A DNA stretch of 64,000 nucleotides from Anas platyrhynchos (taxonomy: Eukaryota; Chordata; Aves; Anseriformes; Anatidae). The translations under genes were made by a program, and so were the position numbers. The first letter of the stretch is position 1. Each line of letters starts with the position of its first letter. Below, piece by piece: positions 40,816 to 50,793 of this stretch. The stretch covers positions 34,629,001-34,693,000 of the forward strand of contig NC_092591.1 in NCBI RefSeq assembly GCF_047663525.1, given 5' to 3'. The notes beneath the pieces were generated by a model. The model ran no database searches, was not told where the DNA came from, and saw only the letters and a program-made list of their open reading frames with translations.

Positions 40816-43800
40816 CCCCGGGCCTTGCGGAAGAGCCGCCAGCCCTGGGCCCTGCGTTGCGGCCGGGCTGGCCGCGGCTCTGGGGTCGCGGGAGCGGGGG
40901 GCGGCGGGGGCCGCCAGGGCGCGGAGAGCCGCCGCGGCCGGCCCCAGCCCCTGGGAGTCCGAGGGGCCCACGGCGGCGGCGGCCTTGCTGGCCGAGTGCT
41001 TGGCCGAGGGCTTCGTCACGCAGGTGCGGGGCCCGGTTATCGGGAGCAAGCCCCCCGCCTCTGTCCGCAGAAAGGGCGGCGTTCTGCCGCGGGGATTTTG
41101 TCCGTGTGGAGCCTTAAAGCAGCTGTGGGGATTTACAAGCTGGTGTTTTATCTGCTACGGGTCTGGCTGTGTGGCTTGGAATAATGGTTGTGGTGAAAGT
41201 GCTGAAGCGCGCTGCCGCGCTGATATTGAGAGCTTGCCTGGTGCCTTCTGGCTGCTGACTGACCTTCTTGTTGCCTTGCTTTCACAGGAGACTTTGGATT
41301 CAGCCTGTCAAAATATCACATGCTTTGCCAAATTCGCTGAGAGGGAAAAAATTGCGAAGATTCGGGCAGAAATCAATGAGGTACAGCCTTTACTTCTGTC
41401 AGCGTACTCTTGACGCTTCATACTTAAAGATAATACATTTTACCCCATGAGGCAGCGAACTGAAATGCCATTGTTTCATGTTTTTGTTTTGCTTCTGGGG
41501 GGGGGGGGGGGGGGCGGCTTGTGCTTGTTTTTTGTAACATTTTAGTTGTTAAACAGTTTACAGCTTTTTCCCAGTGGGCTCAGTTGCCATAAAGCCAAGA
41601 ATACCAAGATTAAATAAGTTTTCAGTGCAACTGCGGAGATGTAGTAGTTTGCATCTTTGACTGAAGTGTTACCTGAAGCTTTCTGAAGAAACTGAAGAAC
41701 AAATAAGAGTTTGTAGTTCACTTATATTCCAAAAAATGTTTTTTTTTTTAGACTCTGGACCATTTTGTTGGTTACCTCAGTCATTTCCTACTGTCTGAAA
41801 TTGATGGTTGATTTGCATTTTATGTTGATGTTTTCTGAGCATTTGCTCACTAGCGTAAGCTCCAGCAGCTACAAAGTGTTACTGCAAAGTTCAAATTCAC
41901 ACAACTTAATTTTTTGGAGAATGAGTAAGTGGGCATCACCCTGTAGCAGAAGGAAGAATTACGGCTCCTAGTGAGGTGTATGTTTTGCTGCCTTTGTTGG
42001 AAGGTTATACTTACAAATTCTTTCTTGGACAAATCTTTGACATGCTGTCAGTGAAAGAGGTTAATTTTTGTCTCCTTTCAAGGAATGCAAAGCAACAGCT
42101 TTGTGTCTTGAAAAACTATGTCGTTCTGTTTTGTAGTTTCTTCAATCTTCTCCTGTCTAGCCAAAATGCTCACAACTTTAAGCCACAGGAGTAAGTGTGC
42201 TGCTCTTGTGCTCATTTGTCTTTGAAAAGAATTAAAGCTAAGAGGTTAACCTGAGAGGTTGGTTCTTCCTCAGCTTAAAACAATTAATATCACAAAACAG
42301 TGTTTGCCAAAAGGAGGAGATGGAAGCTTTGAGAGGTACTTTTGCAGGATATAGGCTATGAAACTGCTTTGTAGGACATGTGAGCATCTGTGTTTTAAGA
42401 ATGAATTGCAGGATCGGTCTCTTGCAGCACAAGTACCCAATAAATCACCAAAATGTTTTTTTTTGTATGTGTGGTTTTGTTTTTTTATGTTTCTTCCTAT
42501 TAACCAACAAAAAAGGCACACACCTTGAGGGAAATTGGTAGTATGCTCTTACGCATGTGGCTACTCTCACAAGTGCACTGTCCCTCTTCTTACCTCTCCT
42601 TCCCTCTCACCTTCTCCCTGCCCCAAGAGGGACAGCAATATTTGGTTAAGTACATTAAAAATTCATTTTCATTTTGATTTTTATTCTTGTAGAAGAAACT
42701 GGAAACTGAGATTCTGCAGCTGGAGAGAGAGACAGCAGACATTGTTCACCCTTTTTACTTAGGTAAGTTTTCTATGTATCATAGAAAAAAAGAAAAAAAT
42801 AATTTTAAATGACTGCATTAGCAGATTTTTTCATTTAAGTACATCGCACTTCTAGAAATTATTGCAGCTGTTTCCACTGCATAGCTTGTTAGAGGTGGCA
42901 AGTATATTATTAACCTTCCTCAAAAGAATGTTTGCGTAATATATGGACTTAATCGGAAGGACATGAAGTAGAATCTCTGTGATTCTAGTTTGCTAATACT
43001 GCATTACGCTAGTGAAGTACACTGTAATATTTCAATCTTATGGCATAGTTCTAAGAAGTGGGTTTCATCTCTTCCAGACAGTTTACTCAGAACTATAGAT
43101 GATGTGAGACAGTTAACAAAGCTGTATCTAAAACATATGTATGACTTCAAAAGTACATAGGACTTTTTTTAGGTGTGTATTGATATTAAGTCCTACAGAA
43201 TCAACACAAGTCATTCTGACTAATGATATCTTTCCTGAGTGTACACTATCCTGAGTGATAGATCAGACTTTTACTTCCTTTCTAAACAAAAAACTTTGTT
43301 CTTGTTCTAGCAGGACAACAGCTTCAACTTTGCAATTCTATTTTACAGACAAAAAATGCCAGATATTGCAAGATATGAACAGACACTTGGAAGCAGTACT
43401 GAAAGAGAAGAAGAAACTCAGGAAGAGGCTGATGAAGCCCATATGTCAAGAGAACCTTCCTGTTAAGGCTGAATACCACAAGTAGGCATACAAAAAATAA
43501 TGGTTCTTTCTTTGAGTCCAAATTAATTTGAGCTAATTATATTTTAGGAAAAATCAGATGCTTTCATTCACTTTTCTCTAGAGAATAGAAACAAAAAGTG
43601 ATAGTGAAACCTCCTCTAAAAGGTAGAAGTTTGCTTATTGCTAATTTCATGGAAGCATAAATTTTTTAATGAATATTTGCCTAATTGGTTGGTCTTGCCT
43701 TCTGAAGACTACACAATTGATTATGTGTCTTTTTAAATGGATTTGTTAAATCCTTGATTCCTTTTGCTTCTCTGTAGGTAGGAATCAGTACTGTAGCTTT

Positions 43801-44499
43801 TGGTGTCTTCTTTCCACTATGACTTGCTCAGAATAAGCGTGTGGGTGATTCCCAGAGATCCTTAGTAAATGTTTAAAAAATAGTGTTTCTCATGCTCTAA
43901 AAATCTAGTCCAGTTACAGAATTATGCACTTCAATAACTTCTGCCCTACTTGTTGTTGAGAACCATAAAAGAATTGTAATTGCACTTAAGTTCATTAGAT
44001 GACTAGGAACTATAAAAATAGAGAAGAGGACTAAGGAAACCCATAGTGGGAAAGAAAGGAACACTTGAAAGTATTAGGTTCTGTGTTTGCACAACTTTTG
44101 AGCTCATTCTTGGCTACAGGTACGTAGTAGAGTTGTTGACTGAGGCTGTGTCTTTCGTTGAGAAGCTTGAAAGTCATTTGCAGAGTGCGAAAAGTATCCC
44201 TCAGATACCAACTCTCATGAAGAACGTGGTGAGTAGCAAAAAAAAAAAAAGAGCTTCTCAATGCTGTTTAGTTGCTTAGATTATCTTTGTTTCCTGCTAG
44301 CTTAACAGCCTGACAGGTTATAGAGATAAAATCTAATTCTCTTCTTCAGGACGTTGCTTTGACAAAAACAGAAGTGCTGGTGACAGACTTGGAGGAGCTG
44401 ACAGAGCAAATATTGGAATGGAGGGAACTGCAAAAAGGAGTGTATTCTGATGGTATCTGCAATACTGCCGAATTGGACTTTGGCTTATCTTTAACCTAG
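40769..44499 (+). CDS. HAUS2: HAUS augmin-like complex subunit 2
   Basis: HAUS2 is a subunit of augmin, which recruits gamma-tubulin to spindle microtubules for branching nucleation and centrosome integrity. Coding exons: 40769-41023, 41288-41380, 42693-42762, 43349-43481, 44120-44228, 44350-44499; phases agree and the product is 269 aa. Family landmarks: SPWESEGPT and AEGFVTQ at the end of exon 1, [46 protein letters not shown] and [19 protein letters not shown]. Much of it is predicted coiled coil. Compared with mammals (about 235 aa) it has an extra Ala/Arg/Gly-rich stretch of about 50 residues before SPWES, and a shorter, unrelated tail ending LDFGLSLT. The start at 40769 is the only nearby in-frame ATG in exon 1; the extension could be real or a mis-chosen start. 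The exon 4 donor (CAA|GTAGGC) is weak. Gene identity is secure. Confidence 0.93.
41381..42692 (+). other. HAUS2: HAUS2 intron 2
   Basis: Holds the 18-base poly(G) run at 41497 and otherwise AT-rich DNA. The remaining HAUS2 introns (41024-41287, 42763-43348, 43482-44119, 44229-44349) hold nothing recognised. Confidence 0.75.
41497..41514 (+). repeat. Poly(G) run of 18
   Basis: Eighteen consecutive G in HAUS2 intron 2, otherwise AT-rich. It can form a G-quadruplex in DNA or pre-mRNA and is a known kind of sequencing gap-prone site. Confidence 0.9.
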
Positions 44500-44888
44500 C
44501 ACAGCTTTTTTTTTTTTTTCCTCATATGGGATGGCTATTTGAAAAATTGCAATTTAAGCCTGTGAAAAGTACAACATAGTTGTGCCTTAATACAGCGGGG
44601 ATTTTGTAAGTAGTTATATTTATGTTCTGACATTATAGTTAAATGATTATCCATTCTCCAACTATTTAAAAAAACAACAACCTTTGAGCAGTAGCTCATA
44701 GGAAGGCAGACTACTGAAAAGACTGTTTAAGAGTTCTTTTTTGAAATAGTTGGGCAGGATTCTCTTGGAGCCTGTATCTTCGATGCAATTTTGTTTTGAT
44801 TTTTCTCATGTGTTTGCTGCAATGTGTCTATTCATTTTTGTAAGTATTTTGATAATACACTGTATTTTTTATGTACCTATAAAACTTC

Positions 44889-44894
44889 AATAAA
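44889..44894 (+). terminator. HAUS2: Poly(A) signal AATAAA, HAUS2
   Basis: AATAAA about 390 bases after the HAUS2 stop, followed by a T/G-rich stretch (TTTATTGGTCTTCATTTTG), the usual cleavage context. Confidence 0.7.
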
Positions 44895-45498
44895 CGCACT
44901 AGATTTTAAGAACCACGTTTATTGGTCTTCATTTTGTTATGGAATCCCACATTTAAAAACCAAAGAGTGGTTCCAAGTGCTGTGGAAGCATGGACAGGAA
45001 CCTAACAGTTCAAACCAAGGAATTAAATTAGTTTTAGGTTACAGTTTATTACAGCTATGATGTGGTTGATTGGGAAAGCTGGGAATTTACTTGATGTATA
45101 GCAGTTCTATAAATTTGTAACCTATGTTTCTATGATAGTGATAAATACATTCTTCAGTCTTTCCTCTTCTATTGCTTGCCCTGTATCAATGACCTCCTTA
45201 GAATATAACTTTTTCCATGCGTATGACTAACAACTTAGCAACTGTGACTTGTACCAGTTCACAGTCTCAGGAACTTTTATGTTTTGAAAAGATGTGTTCG
45301 TAAAATGTTACTGCCAGGACATCTGTAAACCAGGACAGTTGTTGTCTTTCGTGGACACCCTGTTTTGTATTGAAGAAATGGAACAAACATGCAGATATAT
45401 TGCCTTCTGTTACTGCATTGTCAGTTATCTGAATTCTTCGTTACTACAACGTGTTGATTTCTACTTTTAAAAACGAGCGCTTTATTTTTTGAAAGTAA

Positions 45499-45510
45499 CC
45501 ACTAGGTGGC
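45499..45510 (+). promoter_or_regulatory. CTCF-like core motif
   Basis: CCACTAGGTGGC matches the CTCF core CCASYAGRKGGC at all 12 positions. It lies in the gap between HAUS2 and STARD9, a natural insulator position. Occupancy is inferred. Confidence 0.6.
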
Positions 45511-46959
45511 TCAGTACCACACAAATTTCACCATAGCTTATGAGAGGTGCATTAAAACAAAGTAAAGTTAAGGAAGAAATAGTTGATTCTATGTTGAGCA
45601 CCTTCTGATCAGAGTTACTTGTAATTGCTCAACTCAATATTAAATGTTTGAAATTTTCTAAGAATCATGTTATTAATCTTTCTAGACTACGTTATTCTAC
45701 AGGGTGTGATGTCAAAGGTATAGCTTAACAATTCTCTAATATAGTATGCAAGTACAGGTGATTTTCCTCTGCTGATTTTCCCCTCTGCTGCTGCTGGGAC
45801 ATGTTAAAAAGACAAATGACTTGAATTAAGTCAAGCAGAGTGTCAAGAGAGAGCATGATCTGAGAATATAAACTGGAATTTGAGTCCTGTAAGCATGAAT
45901 AGGATCCCATTGTGGGATTTGAGCCTGAGGTCCCCTGTGGTTCATTTCATACTTTGGAAATCATGGTCTTCTATGCAATTGCAGAGTAGCTGCAATTTTT
46001 ACATTCTGTGAAATTGGAAGAAACAAAATCCAGACTTCTGGAATTATGGTCCATTGTCTCTATTGCTGGTTTAATTTCTCTCTCAAATTGTCTTACAATG
46101 ATTCTTTAGATCAGTCAGGTAAACTAAAGATATTGTAATCTAAGGCTCAGAGATAGGATGAAAACACTTCTAGTTAGATTATTCATTATAATTCCTTGAA
46201 ATGAAGATTATTTTATTCTTTTGCCATAGCTAAAGAGTTGAGCATATTTTCTTGTTTTACTCCAATATTGGAAAGCTGTCTGTGGAGATGGCAGGGTTTA
46301 GCTAATGCAATTTGCTATTTACATACTGATTCTTTCTTTAGTGTGACTGAAGGGCTAAATCTGTTGAATCAAACAGTGGTTCACAGCTGGTCGTATTTGT
46401 TTTAACATCGCTGTGGTGGGTCATGAATTGGGAAAAGCAAGTTTGAAGTTTGAAGGATTCATCATGGACTTCATTCTGGAAGGTTTCTGTATTATACTAT
46501 TTATCAGATTCCATGTTTCTGGAGCTTAAGTCAAGTCACCTAATGGGGAGGTCTATACTTAAAGTATATATAAATAGTGTAATTAAATGGAAATGTAAGC
46601 ATAGATTGCTTTATAACATGATCCTATCTGGTGTAAAAGTACTGTAGCTGAGTATTCAGATGCAGCCAGTTTCTAATATTTAGAAATACCAAAGCCAGAA
46701 ACAAGTGCAGTAGAAGTAACACCTTTTGTTTTCTTTTGCCAGTCAGAAGTTCCCTAACAGGCCTGCTGTCCGGGTCGTGGCTGACAAATGATATTTGCTC
46801 TCACATCTCCTCGGTCATGTTGGTAGCTGACAGGGACACTACTCTAAACGCAAATTGTTCACGTTTTGGTGGGTTTAACATTAAGTGTAAAACCTTTGTC
46901 GACGCAACAGATGAAAATTGCTTTAAATTGATCTTTGGAGATATCAAAGCTGCAGGAGG

Positions 46960-47520
46960 GCTACCTTTCGCCACCCCTCTGCTCGCCAAACCCGGGGAGG
47001 GCGGCGTGAGGGCAGCGGGCCCAGGCCTGTGCTCGGGCCGGGCCCGCCCCGGGGGCGAGGCGAGGCGGGGCCGGGCGGCTCCGCCCCGGGGCGCGGGGCC
47101 GGGGGCGCGATGCGGGGCCGGGGCGCGGGCGGCGGGGCGTGAGGCGAGCCATGGCCAACGTCAAGGTGGCCGTGCGGGTCCGGCCGCTGAGCAAAAGGTG
47201 CGTGGGGGCGCCGCGGGGAGGCTCCGTGACAAGCTGCGGGGCGAGGCGGGGCCGGGATGGGGAAGGGGGACGGGAAGGGAGAGCGTCCCTCCGGCGCGCC
47301 CAGTGGCTCGGGGGGCTTGCTTGGGGACCCCGAGGCGTCCCTCCTCCTGAGCTCCCCCAGACGGGACGGCTGTCATCCAGCGTGAGGAAGGGTTCTCTTC
47401 CTCCTCCCTTGTTGCTGGGATTCCCAGAGCCGGACATTGCCGCTGGCTCTCGGCGCTGCTCCGCTCCCCCCCCCCGGCTGCTGGTCTCCGATGGGCAGGG
47501 CGGCAGGCAGGCAGGACGGC
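46960..47520 (+). promoter_or_regulatory. STARD9 CpG-island promoter
   Basis: Very GC- and CpG-rich sequence around the STARD9 ATG, with repeated GGGGC blocks (47036-47135) capable of G-quadruplex formation on the coding strand. AT-rich DNA lies on both sides. No TATA box is seen, as usual for CpG promoters. Confidence 0.8.
47110..47142 (+). other. Short upstream ORF before STARD9
   Basis: An ATG at 47110 opens a 10-codon Gly/Arg-rich frame ending at TGA 47140-47142, eight bases before the STARD9 ATG. It is out of frame with STARD9. Whether it lies in the mRNA depends on the unknown start site. Confidence 0.4.
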
Positions 47521-50500
47521 TTGAGGACAACTCCCCCAAACAAGAAGGTGCCGCAGCACAGCGCGCTGGTGGGCTCTGGATCTAACGTGTGGCTGAAAGC
47601 CTGCGGGCTGTGGAAGTTTGGGGAGGAAAGGGAAGGAAAAGGAGATTTTAGTGGCTTGTAATTTACGCCTCCTGTCAGAGGAATGCTGTCGCACTCCGGG
47701 CAGCACTGCTCAGAGGGCTGTCCCGGAGACGGGAGGCTGCCTTCTGCTTAGTGGGAGTCCCACGCTGCCTTCCGACTTCAGTGCCTTGTGTGATAAATAA
47801 CCCTTTCACGGTGTGGGGAAAAGGATTCTGGAAGAGGTGCCTGTGGATTTCTTGCAGGAAGATACCAGAGAATGCTGAATAAAGTAAAATAATGTAAAAA
47901 CAAATCCCAAACAAACTAAAAAATAACCAGCCAAACAAACAAAAATAAAACAAACAACAAACACGCAAACAAAACAACAACAAAAATACTGCTAGTCTTA
48001 AATAATAGAAAAGGGAAAGGTGGAAAGTAATGTACAGGTGTTCAATAAATTTTACCTTTGGCTCAAAACCAACTGATCCAAAAATATTCTAGCTATAATG
48101 ACATTAAAAAAACAGATGTTTGGGTAATATAATTCTGATCTATAACACAGCTGTGGATAGAATAGATTTTGATAGATAGTGGCATATTTTAAGAAGAGTT
48201 GCAGCATGGAATTAAGCGAAGTTTTGCCTTTCATTGCTTAGTGTTGCTTTAATGTTGGAGATATTCTCTTTCTAATCTACTTCAGTACTGTTAGTCATTC
48301 CTAGCACTGACTGGTTAAATAAATTGCCATTATACTCTCTAGAAATAAAAAGCAGTACACAAATGCAAAGTATTAACATTAAAATGCCAATTTTAATGAG
48401 ATCAAGTTGTTCAGACCATAGGACTCTTGTTTCAGCCTTGCAGAGTTCTCTGGAGATTGCAAATACTTCCAAGCTTGACTTGACGATGTATTTCATTGTG
48501 CAGCCAATTAGATTTGTTTCCCCCACAATAGCATTTGGCTTTGCATCGCTTTTGACTTAATGTTTCTTCCCCGATGGGTAGTATTTAACAGTGCATATGT
48601 GATTACAGCGTTAAATGGTGCCTATAACTGTGACAGGTAGGATGTGACAAACAGCAAAACCTTTGATGTAGTCAGCATGGGCCAGCAGTTTGATAGAGGG
48701 TACAGTTTGGGACGGTGGGTGGGAACAGAAACATAGCCTGGTGCACAAGGGTGAAATGAATCTGACACTGAAATGGAAATGTTTGTACAAAGGGGAGAAC
48801 AGAAACCCAGGGGATAAAATGGGCAGAGACTGTTAAATAATTCCACCTGCTCCATCTGTGGCAACATAACTGGTGGGATGGGCAGGCAGAGACCAGTCCT
48901 GTGGTATTTGGCCCCAAAGGCAATTGCTGTTTATTCCCTGCATTGTGTTGCCACAGCTGAGGTCAGCATTCATGTGGCTTTTAATTTTTCATAATGGGGA
49001 AGGAGAAGTGATCAAATGTTGTCTGTGAATGCTCTGAACTTGCTTTATGGTCTTGACCAAAATTGCCTGAACATAATGACTTCAAGGCAAATACCACATA
49101 TGTGAACACTTAACATAACCTTGATAAAGATTGGAAAGCCTAAAGCTTTCAGTGAGAATAGAGGCCTACTCTATCTATTTCAGTTCCTTAAACCACCTCC
49201 ATGTTGTGGTCACATACATCTATACCTCTCACCCTCTCTATACACGCACGCCGTGATGGCCATTAACAGGCACCCGTGTTGCCAGAACTCCTAGGATCTC
49301 CTAGGTGCTTCAAAAGGAAAAGCTACCTGCAAAAAAAGAGTTTGACTTAAACTGAACAACTGTAATATGTGAAATTGCAGTTTCAGTGATTAAACTTTGT
49401 TTTTTTAAGAGTCCTGAAAATGGAGGAGCTATGAGCAAACGCTAGCACCAGAGTGTTAGTTGGTCATTTCTAGACTGTCCAAACTTAACGTACTTATTGC
49501 TTCATTTAATTTACATGGGCAGGTGAACTTTGTTTTTGCATCTTGAAGTTTACAGAATATTTGGAAGTTAAAATATCTTAATATGAGACGGCATAAAATC
49601 CTACTTCCTGTTTAAAGTATCTATTTATTATAAACCATTTTAATCACATCTGTTACTTGCTATTTAGCATAAGTCAAAGAGTGGTCTTTTTGTTTTGTGC
49701 CTGTTCAGCACCCATCACAATGTATTCTTTGATACACTGTGCCAGCTCTTCGGCTCCTATGCAGTAATAATCCCCCATGGTTAAAAAGCACATACAGTTG
49801 TACAGAGTGCAGAAATTTTTCCTTCAACCGAACTTTAAATAGCTTGTGGCTAATGTTCCTCATAAAGCCATCAGTCATTCTGTAACAGACTAAGCTATTT
49901 TTTGGCATCAAAGCATTGTCCTGGGAGAAAAATCCCTTGAGTATGTTCCATGGAGTGGCATTGCTTCCAAAAATCTTTATTATACATTTACAATTATAAG
50001 TCCAAAAAAAAATTTACATTGTATTCACATCAATACTTGTTCTCCATAACTGCATTTGCCCCTTTTTGAACATCCGCAGGGGTTGGAATTAGATGATCTC
50101 GAAGGTCCCTTCCAACCCAAACCATTCTATGATTTTATGACTGGGATGGAGCACAGCTGCCTCAAGCCTTTTCCTCCATGATCCCTACGCAGGATGCATT
50201 CCCTTTTCACAATGGACTTTGGGAACTGCTATGTACACAATCTTTAAGATAGGAAAAAATATATATTTTTTAAAAAACAGTGTTCTATACCACAATGAGA
50301 AGCCTCATGCCTTACTATAGGATTCTCTTCTTAGCATGCACCAGTGACTAGAAGTCATTGCATTCCTTCACGGATTGTGGCCTGAGTAAAATCATTCAGA
50401 GCAAGTTTATTTAATGAAATTGTAAAACGATAGCGGTGATAGTTAAATGCTTGACAGTAGGGCATGCAAGTTTCCCTGTGACACTTTCTGAGAGTTTAAT

Positions 50501-50753
50501 ATACTTCATTGGGCCCTGAAGTTTGAGGGCTCCTTGTGCAGCACGCAGCAAATCAGAAGGTGTTTTCTGCTGTTGAAAATCTCTTTCCAGTTGCCTCTGG
50601 GGCCTGGAAAAGGAGAGACTGGCAAGGAGCTCTTATTGGAAAGGGTCTTTCTGGGATCTTTATTAACTCACAAAAGAACTCCCATTCTCCATGAACCTCA
50701 TGGACATGTCACCTGAAAGAGTCACTAAATAGGTGAATTAATGAGAAAACTGT

Positions 50754-50793
<40 letters not shown>

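Larger units (their letters stand above)
40430..41110. promoter_or_regulatory. CpG-island bidirectional promoter of LRRC57 and HAUS2
   Basis: GC-rich, CpG-dense sequence bounded by AT-rich flanks. The LRRC57 first-exon donor (40583, minus) and the HAUS2 ATG (40769, plus) are only 186 bases apart. ETS-like GGAA cores lie at 40591-40600 and in CCGGAACCGGAA at 40680-40691. CTATGGCGG at the HAUS2 start resembles a YY1 site. Confidence 0.85.
44500..46960. other. HAUS2 3' end and HAUS2-STARD9 intergenic region
   Basis: After the HAUS2 poly(A) signal this is AT-rich DNA with no recognisable gene. It holds a CTCF-like motif (45499-45510). The plus-strand open frame from 46736 is caused by the approach to the STARD9 CpG island and shows no protein similarity I recognise. 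Confidence 0.6.

Noticed and set aside
40295-41413. 372-codon open frame across the LRRC57/HAUS2 promoter
   Set aside because: Only 40769-41023 is HAUS2 exon 1; the rest is stop-poor GC-rich promoter and intron read-through past a good donor at 41024.
46736-47706. Long open frames on both strands around the STARD9 start
   Set aside because: They overlap each other and the kinesin exon; GC-rich shadow frames.
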